The notes: a model not told the origin generated them from the sequence alone. Shown: positions 52,453 through 62,256, counted from the first letter of the stretch. The stretch: 64,000 nt of DNA from an uncultured Phascolarctobacterium sp. (GCA_900552005.1 URXU01000002.1:86201-150200), one strand, 5' to 3'. Made by a program: numbers and translations.

Positions 52453-54282
52453 TTATTCTACAGTTACAGATTTAGCAAGATTTCTCGGTTTATCTACATC
52501 ACAGCCGCGGGTAAGTGCTGCGTAATAAGCCAGCAGCTGCAGCGGCAATACAGCCAGCAACGGCGCCAGATATTTATCTGTCTTAGGAATATAGATAACA
52601 TGATCCGCGTATTTAGCCAGTGAAGTATCGCCTTCAAAGCCAATAGCAATAACTACTGCTTCACGCGCTTTTACTTCCTGCAGATTGCTTACAGTCTTAT
52701 CATATACATCTTCCTGCGTAGCCAATACAATAACCGGTACGCCGGAAACTATCAGTGCCAAAGTGCCATGTTTCAATTCACCGGCAGCATAAGCTTCCGC
52801 ATGGATATAGGAAATTTCTTTCAGTTTCAGTGCGCCTTCCAGAGCCACAGCGTAGTCAAGACTGCGTCCCAGGAAGAAGGCATCTTCACAGCTGCCGTAT
52901 TCACGGGCAAAAACTTTAATCTGGTCAACGTTTTCCAGCATTTTATGAATCTGCTCGGGAACAAAAGTTAAGCCATGAACCAGAGCTTCAGCTTTACCGG
53001 CAGACAAAGTACCGCGCAGACGGCCTACATAAACAGCCAGCATCAGCATAGCCAACAGCTGAGTAGTATAGGCTTTGGTGGAAGCAACTGCAATTTCTGG
53101 ACCAGCATAGGTATAAACCACCTGGTCTGCATCACGGGCAATAGAAGAACCAACCACATTGGTAACAGCCAAAGTGCGCGCGCCAAGGCGTTTAGCCTCA
53201 CGCAGTGCAGCCAGCGTATCACTGGTTTCACCGGACTGGCTGATAACAATGGTCAGACTGTTGCCGTCTACCAATGGACTGCGATAACGGAATTCGCTGG
53301 CAATATCAACCTCTACCGGTATCCGTGCCAGTTGTTCCAGATAATATTTGCCGACAATGCCTGCATGATAGGCGGTACCGCAGGCCACAATGAAAATTTT
53401 GTTAATGCCCTGCAGTTCTTCTTCCGTCCAGTTCAGTTCCGGAAAAGCGATGGTATTATTTTCACCATTCACACGACCGGTCATGGTATCACGCATTGCT
53501 TTCGGCTGTTCATAGATTTCTTTCAGCATGAAATGTTCAAAACCGCCTTTTTCAGCAGCTTCGGCATTCCAATTTACTTCAAAGACTTTTTTATTAATAG
53601 GAGTACCATTGATATCCTGAACCCATACGCCGTCTTTGGTAACAGTGGCAATTTCACCGTCACTCATAATATAAGTACGGCGGGTACGGCTGATAATGGC
53701 AGGAATATCGGAAGCAATGAAATTTTCACCTTCACCGAGACCAATAACCAGCGGATTATCTTTTTTAGTACAGATGATTTTATCCTGCTCGGCTTCACAC
53801 ATGAATACCAGAGAATAGGAACCTTTAATTAAGCGCAGTACTTTTTTTACCGTACTTTCAAAATCTCCGTCAAACTGATCTGCCATGAGATGGGCCACAA
53901 CTTCGGTGTCGGTTTCAGATACAAAGGTATGACCTTTAGCCATCAGTTCTTCTTTTAATTTCAGGTAGTTTTCAATAATACCGTTATGTACTACAACAAA
54001 TTTGCCGCTGCTGTCGGTATGGGGATGTGCATTACGGTCAGACGGGCGTCCATGTGTTGCCCAGCGTGTATGACCAATGCCCATGCAGCCTTCCGGCATA
54101 TTGCCTTCCAGTTTCTGACGCAGCGCATCAAGACGGCCCACGCATTTTTCCACACGGATTTTACCATTTTCCAAAACAGCAATACCGGCAGAATCATAGC
54201 CGCGATATTCCAGTTTGCTCATTCCGTCAAGCAAAAAAGGAGCAGCTTGTTTAGAACCAATATAACCTACGATACCACACAT
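52453..54282 (-). CDS. glmS: Glucosamine-fructose-6-phosphate aminotransferase
   Basis: Forms glucosamine-6-phosphate from fructose-6-phosphate and glutamine, the entry to cell-wall amino sugars. The 609 residues start MCGIVGYIG, with the Cys nucleophile at position 2, followed by two SIS isomerase domains (ISQSGETSDTLAAL; AYAAGELKHGTLAL) and the end CDVDKPRNLAKSVTVE. AAGGAGG precedes the ATG. Expression is controlled by the self-cleaving ribozyme in its leader. Confidence 0.98.
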   Translation of the reverse strand: MCGIVGYIGSKQAAPFLLDGMSKLEYRGYDSAGIAVLENGKIRVEKCVGRLDALRQKLEGNMPEGCMGIGHTRWATHGRPSDRNAHPHTDSSGKFVVVHNGIIENYLKLKEELMAKGHTFVSETDTEVVAHLMADQFDGDFESTVKKVLRLIKGSYSLVFMCEAEQDKIICTKKDNPLVIGLGEGENFIASDIPAIISRTRRTYIMSDGEIATVTKDGVWVQDINGTPINKKVFEVNWNAEAAEKGGFEHFMLKEIYEQPKAMRDTMTGRVNGENNTIAFPELNWTEEELQGINKIFIVACGTAYHAGIVGKYYLEQLARIPVEVDIASEFRYRSPLVDGNSLTIVISQSGETSDTLAALREAKRLGARTLAVTNVVGSSIARDADQVVYTYAGPEIAVASTKAYTTQLLAMLMLAVYVGRLRGTLSAGKAEALVHGLTFVPEQIHKMLENVDQIKVFAREYGSCEDAFFLGRSLDYAVALEGALKLKEISYIHAEAYAAGELKHGTLALIVSGVPVIVLATQEDVYDKTVSNLQEVKAREAVVIAIGFEGDTSLAKYADHVIYIPKTDKYLAPLLAVLPLQLLAYYAALTRGCDVDKPRNLAKSVTVE

Positions 54283-54319
54283 ATGTCAGTATCCTCCTTA
54301 AAATATTTTGCCTTTCTGC

Positions 54320-54451
54320 TGCCGGGCTTTTGTCGCCGCCGTTACCGGCAGTTTTTGTACCCAGCTTTACGGCCTGCAGCAAGCCGAGAGGCATCCGCTG
54401 ACTGTTCGACAACCTCTTTCCTCGTCTGCCGCAAATTGCGGCACCTGCGCT
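54320..54451 (-). ncRNA. glmS ribozyme (GlcN6P-sensing riboswitch)
   Basis: The minus-strand leader has the conserved core: A|GCGCAGG with the expected cleavage at 54451/54450, then GACGAGG with AGAGGTTGTCGA (about 54404-54426), GCGGATGCCTC and, nearer the gene, GGCGACAAAAGC (54326-54337). These match the glmS ribozyme order known from Firmicutes. Binding of glucosamine-6-phosphate triggers cleavage and decay of the mRNA. The gap 54283-54604 is filled by this element, its 5' hairpin and the promoter. Confidence 0.92.
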
Positions 54452-54480
54452 ATTCACTTCCGTGCTGTAAGCACACAACA

Positions 54481-54510
54481 TGCCGCGCAGGCCGGCAGGC
54501 CCCCGCGGCA
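54481..54510 (-). other. GC-rich hairpin 5' of the glmS ribozyme
   Basis: TGCCGCG pairs with CGCGGCA around an inner GGCC/GGCC stem. A second small hairpin GTGCT/AGCAC follows before the cleavage site. There is no U run, so it is not a terminator. It would end the short RNA released by cleavage. Confidence 0.6.
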
Positions 54511-54529
54511 CATCTTTGTGATTTACATT

Positions 54530-54558
54530 ATTTTACTATACTCTTTACTTTTGGTCAA
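54530..54558 (-). promoter_or_regulatory. Promoter of glmS
   Basis: Minus strand TTGACC (54553-54558), 17-base spacer, TAAAAT (54530-54535), giving a leader of about 240 bases. Confidence 0.8.
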
Positions 54559-54604
54559 TTAAATATATTTATTTGTATTATTGGCAAAATTTAATAGTGC
54601 CTGT

Positions 54605-55945
54605 TTATGCCAGTTCCCTGGTAACAACATCGGCAATGGCGCTGGCAATCTTTTCCAGACGGCTCTGCTCGGGACCTTCAGCCATAATCCTGATGAGCGG
54701 TTCCGTACCAGAGGCACGTACTAAAATCTGTCCGTTATCACCAAGCTCGGTCTGATATTTTTTGATAATATCCTGAATGGCAGCTTTGTCCTGCCAGCCG
54801 TTTTTATCGGCAACACGTACATTCATGAGTACCTGCGGATATTTTACCATCATAGCGCCCAGTTCGGACAGAGGTTTATTGTTTTTAATCATAGCGCACA
54901 ACAGCTGAACCGCCGTCAAAATACCGTCACCGGTTTTGGCGTATTCAGAGAAAATAATATGTCCGGACTGCTCGCCGCCAAGAGAATATTTATTTTTCAG
55001 CATTTCTTCCAGCACATATCTGTCGCCAACTGCGGTTTTTACAGTCTGACCGCCCAAATCCTTCATGGCTTTATGCAGCCCTACATTGCTCATTACCGTA
55101 GTAACCAGCATATTATCATTGAGCTTTTTGCGTTTCATCAGTTCAGCAGCGCAAATCAGCATAATCTGATCACCGTCCAGCGCTTCGCCGTTTTCGTCAA
55201 CAGCCAGGCAGCGGTCCGCGTCACCGTCATTGGCAATACCGATATGCGCTCCTGTTTCAACAACCTTCTTCTGCAATGCTTCCAGATGGGTAGAGCCGCA
55301 GCCGTTATTGATATTAATGCCGTTAGGTTCATTAAAGATGGTAACTACTTCCGCACCAAGGCCGCGCAAAATAACAGGAGCAATTTCACTGTTGGCACCA
55401 TTGGAGCAGTCCATAACTACTTTCAAACCGTTCAGTTTGGTATAAGCAGTGCTGATAATATGTTTAATATATTTTTCTGCCAAGCCGGTTTCATAAATAA
55501 TGGTGCCTACACTGGAACCGCTTACTGATTTATGATAATCAATGGGCTGGGCTACAATATCGGCAATTTCATCTTCTACTGCATCAGGCAGCTTATGTCC
55601 TGACTGGGAAAAAAATTTGATGCCGTTATCTTCAAAAGGATTATGCGAAGCAGAAATAACCACACCGGCATTTGCTTTTACTTCGGAAGTCAAAAAGGAA
55701 ACAGCCGGAGTTGGCATAACTCCCAGCAAATGTGCATTTCCGCCGGCAGAACAAATACCGGCAGCCAAAGCGCTTTCCAGCATGGGACCGCTGCGTCTTG
55801 TGTCCCTGCCGATAATAATTTTGGGATTGGCAACCTCTCTGCCAAAATAAGTTGCTGCCGCATAACCTAATTTAAAGGCCAGTTCCGGTGTCAGTTCCAC
55901 ATTGGCAATACCGCGGACACCGTCAGTACCGAATAAACGTGCCAT
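54605..55945 (-). CDS. glmM: Phosphoglucosamine mutase
   Basis: Converts glucosamine-6-phosphate to glucosamine-1-phosphate. The 446 residues contain the phosphoserine loop ISASHNPFEDNGIKF (about residue 100), the metal loop DGDADRC, the sugar loop GGEQSGH and the phosphate site RASGTEPLIR. GGAGG precedes the ATG. It follows the FAD protein and is directly upstream of glmS, whose separate promoter allows independent control. Confidence 0.97.
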   Translation of the reverse strand: MARLFGTDGVRGIANVELTPELAFKLGYAAATYFGREVANPKIIIGRDTRRSGPMLESALAAGICSAGGNAHLLGVMPTPAVSFLTSEVKANAGVVISASHNPFEDNGIKFFSQSGHKLPDAVEDEIADIVAQPIDYHKSVSGSSVGTIIYETGLAEKYIKHIISTAYTKLNGLKVVMDCSNGANSEIAPVILRGLGAEVVTIFNEPNGININNGCGSTHLEALQKKVVETGAHIGIANDGDADRCLAVDENGEALDGDQIMLICAAELMKRKKLNDNMLVTTVMSNVGLHKAMKDLGGQTVKTAVGDRYVLEEMLKNKYSLGGEQSGHIIFSEYAKTGDGILTAVQLLCAMIKNNKPLSELGAMMVKYPQVLMNVRVADKNGWQDKAAIQDIIKKYQTELGDNGQILVRASGTEPLIRIMAEGPEQSRLEKIASAIADVVTRELA

Positions 55946-56030
55946 GAAAAAACCTCCGCTTCATTAAGCAATTTTAATTGTTTATAACATGCATATTATT
56001 ATAAGCTTTTTCACTCAAATGAGCAAATCT

Positions 56031-57635
56031 TTATTCCAGAGGCGCAAAACGCTGCATAATTGCCCGCGCCACATGATAACCATCCAAAGCCGCGCTCATA
56101 ATGCCGCCCGCATAACCTGCACCTTCACCGCAGGGATAGAGCAGATCATGGGTTATTGAAACATACCGCAGTTTATCACGCACGATGCGCACAGGAGCTG
56201 AAGTTCTTGTTTCCACACCGGTCAGCAAAGCGCCTCCGTCCGCATAGCCCTCCAGCCTGCGTCCAAAATCTAAGATTCCCTGCTTCAAAGTATCAGTAAC
56301 GTAGGACGGCAAAACTTTGGTCAAATCGCAGGCGGTAATGCCGGGCATATATGTGGGATGACAAAGACTCTTCAATTCAGGCTGAGTTCCATGCAAAAAG
56401 CTGCGGAAATTCTGCGCAGGTGCAAAATAGCTGCTGCCGCCGTGCGCAAAAGCCAGTCTTTCATACTGCCGCTGAAAGGCAACTCCATCCAGCGGATTAT
56501 GACCAAAATCCTCACTGCTGACATTAACAACTAAGGCACTGTTGGCCACACCGCTGTCGCGTTTGAACATGCTCATGCCATTAACCACTACTCCGCCAGT
56601 TTCCGAAGCTGCAGCCACCACTGTTCCTCCCGGGCACATACAGAAAGAATAAGCCGTACGCTGCTTATCCGGCGTATGATAAACCAAAGCATAATCTGCC
56701 GCTCCCAATAAATGATGTCCGGCAAATTCACCATATTGAGCTTTATCAATCAATTCCTGCGGATGCTCAATACGCACGCCAATGGAAAAAGGCTTGCTTA
56801 CAATTCCTATACCTTTGGCTGCCAATAATTCATAAGTATCTCTGGCACTGTGCCCGCAGGCTAAGACTACCGCACCGGCAGCAATTTTTTCACCGGAACT
56901 CAGCACCACGCCGCAGACGGTATTATTTTTAATCTGTAAATCAGTAACATGCGCTTCATAACGAATACTTCCGCCCAGACTGCGTATTTGGCTGCTGATG
57001 CCCTTTACCATGGTTCTGAGCCTGTCGGTGCCAACATGCGGTTTATGCTCCCATAAAATGGCCTCCGGCGCTCCGGCATCGACAAAGGTCTGCAAAATAC
57101 GTTTCATTACCGGATCATTAACTCTCGTAGTAAGTTTGCCGTCAGAAAAGGTCCCGGCGCCGCCTTCACCAAACTGAACGTTAGAGGCGGGATTAAAGCG
57201 TCCGCTATGCCAGAAATCATTAACATCCTGCACACGCTGATCTACAGCTTTGCCCCTTTCTAAAAGCAAAGGTTTATAACCATATCTGGCCAGCTCCAAA
57301 GCTGCCAGAAGGCCGGCAGGTCCAGCCCCTATTACTACGGGCGGAGCTGTCAGAGGCAAAGTGCCCAAAACCATGTCAGCTTCTTCATATTCCTCATAAA
57401 CACTGATATCTTTATCCTGCAGCAGCCTTTTCAGCTGTTTGCTGCCGGCGTCAATCTCTGCCAGAACATGAAAATTAAGACAGATATTATTTTTCTTTCT
57501 GGCATCTACTGCTTTGCGGATAATTCTGATTTCCTGTACTGCAGTCTTGCTGATACCAATTTTTTTACTGACGGCATCTTCCAATGTTGTTTCTTTCAGC
57601 AGCGCAATCCGCACATTATTTATTTTTACTTTCAT
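56031..57635 (-). CDS. FAD-dependent oxidoreductase of unknown role
   Basis: A 534-residue flavoprotein of a family conserved in Clostridia. An N-terminal domain of about 95 residues precedes the FAD-binding motif VVIGAGPAGLLAALELARYG; later parts include FGEGGAGTFSDGKL and the C-terminal CGEGAGYAGGIMSAALDG. Its substrate is not known. It lies between ybbR and glmM. Homologues are annotated as NAD(FAD)-utilising dehydrogenases, which I treat as a family name only. Confidence 0.85.
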   Translation of the reverse strand: MKVKINNVRIALLKETTLEDAVSKKIGISKTAVQEIRIIRKAVDARKKNNICLNFHVLAEIDAGSKQLKRLLQDKDISVYEEYEEADMVLGTLPLTAPPVVIGAGPAGLLAALELARYGYKPLLLERGKAVDQRVQDVNDFWHSGRFNPASNVQFGEGGAGTFSDGKLTTRVNDPVMKRILQTFVDAGAPEAILWEHKPHVGTDRLRTMVKGISSQIRSLGGSIRYEAHVTDLQIKNNTVCGVVLSSGEKIAAGAVVLACGHSARDTYELLAAKGIGIVSKPFSIGVRIEHPQELIDKAQYGEFAGHHLLGAADYALVYHTPDKQRTAYSFCMCPGGTVVAAASETGGVVVNGMSMFKRDSGVANSALVVNVSSEDFGHNPLDGVAFQRQYERLAFAHGGSSYFAPAQNFRSFLHGTQPELKSLCHPTYMPGITACDLTKVLPSYVTDTLKQGILDFGRRLEGYADGGALLTGVETRTSAPVRIVRDKLRYVSITHDLLYPCGEGAGYAGGIMSAALDGYHVARAIMQRFAPLE

Positions 57636-57640
57636 CTATT

Positions 57641-58564
57641 CTACCTTTCTACTGAAAATCTTACCTGAGCAGAGCTGGTTTCCGGAATAGCCTTGTCGGG
57701 AAGGTCGAGCTCCACAGCCATGGAAGTGCTGCCGATCAATGTAGAAACATCTACCGGTTTAGTCTTGACTTCCTTCAGGTCTTTCAATACGGACGGAGGC
57801 GCCGTAACCCTTATTTCTTGGGGCTGAACATCAACTTTGGAAACATGTACCCCTTCCGGCAAATTACCGGTCATTATTACTCTAATCGGCAGGCTGACGG
57901 TTATCATTTGCCGAACCATATGCGCTTCAACCGTGACACTGGCAGGAATAATCTTCATATTTGGAATATCATAACCGTCATCATTAACAGCAACCAGATC
58001 ACTGACTGTTGTAAAACTGTCCTTTTGTTCAGTTACGTCTACCGGAGCAACAACTTTATTAATACTCTTAAGCCGATGAGTTGCACCTTTGACAGTTACC
58101 TGCGCCGGTGTAATCTTGCTGCTGCCTAAGGTTAGGTCATCAGAAACCATCCCCACTACTCTGGGACTTACCGGCACAGATTTTTCGCTTACCGTATCCA
58201 CATATAAAGACACCTCTGCCGGGCTGACAGAAATTATATCCCCTTTGCTGAACGTAACCTTCACAGGTACTTCCTGCTGTCCCTCAGAAACATTTTTAAG
58301 GTCAATAGAAGCTGTAATCAGTTTCTCACTATCTTCCGTTACCAAAGATCTGGAACCTCTTACCTTGACCGTAACTCTGTCAGGAGCATTGAAAACCATC
58401 ATATTTTCCGGCAAATTAACCTGTTTTAACTGTACTTCCACACTGCGTTCGATAATGGGATTCTGATCCGTCATAACATAAATCCATAAACCGCAGGCAA
58501 TCAGGATGGAAATAATACGCGCCAAAATATTTTCTTTTTTCATCAGATTATAAAGAAAATTCAT
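57641..58564 (-). CDS. cdaR: YbbR-domain protein, CdaA regulator
   Basis: A 307-residue protein with one N-terminal membrane helix (IISILIACGLWIYVM) and several YbbR repeats outside the cytoplasm, visible as repeated short strands ending in blocks like PAEVSLYVD, PAQVTVKGA, PASVTVEA and PQEIRVTAP. In other Firmicutes CdaR binds and tunes the diadenylate cyclase CdaA. Its start overlaps the cdaA stop by 4 bases. Confidence 0.9.
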   Translation of the reverse strand: MNFLYNLMKKENILARIISILIACGLWIYVMTDQNPIIERSVEVQLKQVNLPENMMVFNAPDRVTVKVRGSRSLVTEDSEKLITASIDLKNVSEGQQEVPVKVTFSKGDIISVSPAEVSLYVDTVSEKSVPVSPRVVGMVSDDLTLGSSKITPAQVTVKGATHRLKSINKVVAPVDVTEQKDSFTTVSDLVAVNDDGYDIPNMKIIPASVTVEAHMVRQMITVSLPIRVIMTGNLPEGVHVSKVDVQPQEIRVTAPPSVLKDLKEVKTKPVDVSTLIGSTSMAVELDLPDKAIPETSSAQVRFSVER

Positions 58565-59409
58565 TTGTCATCACCACCACGTAAATGCTTTATTTTATCA
58601 AAAATAGTTTCTTTAACATTATGTGAAGGCTTAAACAGATAGGAGCGCAGTATTTCCTTAACATCATCAGCAGTAAGATAACGCATTAATTCACCATTTC
58701 TGGCAATGGAAACAGCGCCGGTTTCCTCACTGACAACAAGTACTACCGCATCGGACTGTTCACTAATGCCGATAGCAGCTCTGTGTCTGGTGCCCAGTTC
58801 CTGACTGAGATTGCGGTTTTCTGTTAACGGCAGTAAGCAGCTGGCTGCTACTATTCTTTTGCCTCTGATGATAACGGCGCCGTCATGCAGCGGCGTATCT
58901 TTCTCGAAAATATTTAACAACAGGCTGTCACTAATCAAACCGTCAACGGCCACACCAGTTTCAATGCGTTCTTCCAAGCCTGTTTCCCGTTCAAAAACCA
59001 TCAGCGCGCCTTCCTTGCGTCTGCTCATAATAACGGTAGCATTGGCCACTGAACTAAGCATTTCTTCCATTTCCTGTTCGTCCAGCTCACTGCCTTTATG
59101 AAATAGGCGTCCGCGGCCAATCTGCTCCAGGGCGCGGCGCAGTTCCGGCTGGAAAACTACGGGCAGCGCTACCATGATAACAGTCATGCTTTTTTCCAGC
59201 AGCCAGCTGATAACATGCAGGTTCAGCCATTTGCTGATCAGCATGAATAAAACCAGCACAATCAGACCTTTCACCAGTGTGGCTGCTCTGGTATTTTTCA
59301 GCATTAAATAGATTCGGTATAAAAAGTAAGCTACGACGGCAATATCAATAATATCAAGAATATTAATAGTCGTCAGCAGTCCCTGTAATTGTACCAACAC
59401 AAATTTCAC
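58561..59409 (-). CDS. cdaA: Diadenylate cyclase
   Basis: Makes the second messenger c-di-AMP from two ATP at the membrane. The 282 residues have three N-terminal helices (to about residue 80), then the DAC domain with both catalytic motifs, LHDGAVIIRG and GTRHRAAIG. The start is a GTG at 59409; another GTG three codons later is possible. It heads cdaA-cdaR-FAD protein-glmM, the classic Firmicutes arrangement that ties c-di-AMP to cell wall synthesis. A -10-like TATAAT lies at 59437-59442 with a poor -35. Confidence 0.95.
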   Translation of the reverse strand: MKFVLVQLQGLLTTINILDIIDIAVVAYFLYRIYLMLKNTRAATLVKGLIVLVLFMLISKWLNLHVISWLLEKSMTVIMVALPVVFQPELRRALEQIGRGRLFHKGSELDEQEMEEMLSSVANATVIMSRRKEGALMVFERETGLEERIETGVAVDGLISDSLLLNIFEKDTPLHDGAVIIRGKRIVAASCLLPLTENRNLSQELGTRHRAAIGISEQSDAVVLVVSEETGAVSIARNGELMRYLTADDVKEILRSYLFKPSHNVKETIFDKIKHLRGGDDK

Positions 59410-59455
59410 CCACTCACATATCTAAAAGTTACTTCTATTATATCATATATAAAAG

Positions 59456-59493
59456 AAAACCACATTTACTCCTCAGGAGTAAATGTGGTTTTT
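59456..59493 (-). terminator. Terminator of the arg genes
   Basis: A near-perfect palindrome, ACCACATTTACTCC and its complement with a tiny loop, sits just past argH; the minus-strand exit is GGTTTTCTTTT. Confidence 0.85.
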
Positions 59494-59503
59494 CAGTAAA
59501 ATC

Positions 59504-60916
59504 TTACAGGCGTGCCTGCAATTCCTGTAAAGCCTGCTGCTGCTGCCGCAGGATGTTTTCACCGGCACTAAACTGTTTTTCATTCTCACTGAAAGCAGGT
59601 CCGCCATAGGATTTGCGTGATGCCACGCAATTTTCCGGCTGAAGAGCCTGCAATAAATCAGCTTCAAATAAGTCAGAGAATTCCTTGTACTCTTTCAGCG
59701 TCATTTCCGGCAGGAATTTGCCATGATGAATTGCATAAGCTACACATTTGCCAACCACTTCATGCGCCTGTCTAAACGGCAGACCTTTTCTTACCAGATA
59801 ATCTGCCAAATCAGTTGCATTGGAAAAATCCTTGCTGACAGCCTGCTGCATTTTATCAACATTAACCGTCATGGTAAGAATCATGTCACGGTAAACAGCC
59901 AGAGCAAATTTAATGGTATCAATAGCGTCGAAGAAGCCTTCTTTATCTTCCTGCAAGTCCTTGTTATAAGTCAACGGCAAGCCTTTGGCTGTTACCAGCA
60001 TAGCCTGCAGATGTCCATAAACTCTGCCAGTCTTGCCGCGCACCAGTTCGGCAATATCCGGATTTTTCTTTTGCGGCATCATGGAAGAACCGGTCGCAAA
60101 AGCGTCATCCAATTCGATAAACCCAAATTCAGTACTGCTCCACAGACATACTTCTTCACTTAAGCGGCTCATATGCATCATCAAAATAGAGGCAAAGGAC
60201 AAAAATTCAATTACATAATCTCTGTCGCTGACAGCATCCATACTGTTGCTGTATACTTTTCCGAAATTCAGCTGCTGCGCTACATCAAAGCGGTCAATCG
60301 GGAAAGTAGTTCCGGCAATAGCGCCGGCGCCAAGCGGCATCATATCAGCGCCTTCCCAAACACCCTGCAGACGGCGGAAATCGCGCTGCAGCATGTTAAA
60401 GTATGCCAGCAAATGATGTGCAAAAGTAATCGGCTGGGCTCTCTGCAGATGAGTATAGCCCGGCATTAAAGTCTTATTATGCTTTTTTGCCACGCTGAGT
60501 AAAGCTTCTTCAAAACGCAGCAGCAATTCACCGATCTCGGTAATTTCACGTTTCATGTACATATGCATATCCAGCGCAACCTGGTCATTACGACTGCGCG
60601 CAGTATGCAGACGGGCACCGGCCTGCCCGATTCTTTCGGTAAGACGGGCTTCAATATTCATATGAATATCTTCCAGTCCTACGTCAAATTTAAAATTACC
60701 TGCTTCTATATCTTTGAGGATATCCTTTAATCCGGCAACAATTTTTTCTCCGTCCTCTGCCGGAATAATACCGCATTTTGCCAGCATGGTAGCATGGGCA
60801 ATACTGCCGCGAATATCTTCATGATATAAACGCTTATCAAAATCAATGGACGCATTAAATGCGTCCACTAATTCGTTGGTATTTTTGCTGAATCTTCCGC
60901 CCCATAACTTGGCCAT
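59504..60916 (-). CDS. argH: Argininosuccinate lyase
   Basis: Splits argininosuccinate into arginine and fumarate, 470 residues. Family motifs: TARSRNDQVALD, THLQRAQPITFAHHLL and the signature loop GSSMMPQKKNPD with the catalytic serine. Its ATG overlaps the argG stop by one base (TAATG), so the two are coupled. The arg transcript ends after it. Confidence 0.97.
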   Translation of the reverse strand: MAKLWGGRFSKNTNELVDAFNASIDFDKRLYHEDIRGSIAHATMLAKCGIIPAEDGEKIVAGLKDILKDIEAGNFKFDVGLEDIHMNIEARLTERIGQAGARLHTARSRNDQVALDMHMYMKREITEIGELLLRFEEALLSVAKKHNKTLMPGYTHLQRAQPITFAHHLLAYFNMLQRDFRRLQGVWEGADMMPLGAGAIAGTTFPIDRFDVAQQLNFGKVYSNSMDAVSDRDYVIEFLSFASILMMHMSRLSEEVCLWSSTEFGFIELDDAFATGSSMMPQKKNPDIAELVRGKTGRVYGHLQAMLVTAKGLPLTYNKDLQEDKEGFFDAIDTIKFALAVYRDMILTMTVNVDKMQQAVSKDFSNATDLADYLVRKGLPFRQAHEVVGKCVAYAIHHGKFLPEMTLKEYKEFSDLFEADLLQALQPENCVASRKSYGGPAFSENEKQFSAGENILRQQQQALQELQARL

Positions 60917-62136
60917 TATTTCAGCATTCCTTTTTTCATCAAAGCACGAACTTTGAGCGGCAGACCAAACAGGTTGATAAAGCCGGTTGCATCAGCCTGA
61001 TTGTAAACTTCATCTTCGCCAAAGGTTACATATTCTTGGCTGTACAGGGAGTACGGAGATTTAGAACCTGCACTGATGATATTGCCTTTATAGAGTTTTA
61101 AACGTACGGTACCGGTAACGGTTTTTTGGGTTTCATCAACGAAAGCAGCCAGTGCTTCACGCAGCGGAGAGAACCACATGCCGTCATATACCAGTTCTGC
61201 ATAACGGATGCCAACCATTTGCTTGAAGCTTGCAGTTGCACGATCCAGGCACAGGTTTTCCAGTTCATTGTGAGCATAGTAGATAATGGAACCGGCAGGA
61301 TTTTCATATACGCCGCGGGACTTCATGCCTACAAGGCGGTTTTCAACGATATCGCAGATGCCTACGCCATTGCGGATACCGATTTCATTTAAAGTTTCAA
61401 CAATTTTAGCCGGGCTCATTTTTTCGCCGTTTACAGATACCGGTACGCCTTCAACAAATTCCAATTCAACGTATTCGTCTTTATCAGGAGCGGTTTCCGG
61501 AGTATTGGTAACGATGAAAAGCTCATCCTTCGGTGCATTCCAGGGATCTTCCAAGTCACTGCCTTCATGGCTTAAATGCCACATGTTACGGTCCATGGAA
61601 TAGTCATGATCATGGGTTACAGGAACCGGAATGTTGTGAGCGGCAGCAAAATCAATTGCTTCATCACGGGATCTGATGCTCCATTCACGCCACGGAGCAA
61701 TAATTGCCAGCTGCGGAGCCAAAGCTTTAACGGAAAGTTCAAAACGAACCTGATCATTGCCTTTGCCGGTTGCGCCATGAGCAATAGCGTCAGCGCCTTC
61801 AGCTTCGGCAATTTCAACTAATTTTTTAGCAATCAGCGGACGGGCAAAGGAAGTACCCAGCAGATATTTCTTTTCATATACGGCGCCTGCTTTTACAACG
61901 GGCCATACATAATCAGCAATGAATTCTTCTTTCAGGTCCAGGATGTAGCATTTGCTGGCACCGGATTTAATAGCTTTATCATGTACCGGATTCAGTTCAT
62001 CGCCTTGGCCAAGGTCAGCAGTTACAGCGATAACTTCGCAGTTATTATAATTTTCTTTCAGCCAGGGAATAATAATGGAAGTATCCAGGCCTCCGGAATA
62101 TGCAAGTACAACTTTCTTAATATCTTCTTTTTTCAT
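60916..62136 (-). CDS. argG: Argininosuccinate synthase
   Basis: Joins citrulline and aspartate using ATP, 406 residues. The N-terminal P-loop VLAYSGGLDTS is clear, with GATGKGNDQVRFE and the citrulline/aspartate site region SHEGSDLEDPW. The frame extends to 62166, but GGAGG and homology favour the ATG at 62136. It has its own promoter with an ArgR box. Confidence 0.97.
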   Translation of the reverse strand: MKKEDIKKVVLAYSGGLDTSIIIPWLKENYNNCEVIAVTADLGQGDELNPVHDKAIKSGASKCYILDLKEEFIADYVWPVVKAGAVYEKKYLLGTSFARPLIAKKLVEIAEAEGADAIAHGATGKGNDQVRFELSVKALAPQLAIIAPWREWSIRSRDEAIDFAAAHNIPVPVTHDHDYSMDRNMWHLSHEGSDLEDPWNAPKDELFIVTNTPETAPDKDEYVELEFVEGVPVSVNGEKMSPAKIVETLNEIGIRNGVGICDIVENRLVGMKSRGVYENPAGSIIYYAHNELENLCLDRATASFKQMVGIRYAELVYDGMWFSPLREALAAFVDETQKTVTGTVRLKLYKGNIISAGSKSPYSLYSQEYVTFGEDEVYNQADATGFINLFGLPLKVRALMKKGMLK

Positions 62137-62170
62137 TGATTTACAGCCTCCAGTGTTTTTATTCATTTAT

Positions 62171-62188
62171 ACTGAATATTTTTTCAAT
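62171..62188 (-). promoter_or_regulatory. ARG box (ArgR/AhrC operator)
   Basis: Minus strand ATTGAAAAAATATTCAGT matches the 18-base ARG box pattern TNTGAATWWWWATTCANW at 16 positions. It lies just downstream of the -10 box of the argG promoter, a place suited to repression by arginine-bound ArgR. Confidence 0.7.
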
Positions 62189-62199
62189 CGATATTGTAT

Positions 62200-62227
62200 A
62201 TTATAGCACTTTTTCGCTTGTTGTCCA
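62200..62227 (-). promoter_or_regulatory. Promoter of argGH
   Basis: Minus strand TGGACA (62222-62227), 16-base spacer, TATAAT (62200-62205), in the 120-base gap between argF and argG. Confidence 0.65.
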
Positions 62228-62256
62228 GCCCTTTTGCAAAGGTATACAAAATTCTT

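Noticed and set aside
52975..53832. 285-codon open frame on the plus strand
   Set aside because: Antisense to glmS, a clearly real gene on the minus strand; composition is that of a mirror frame.
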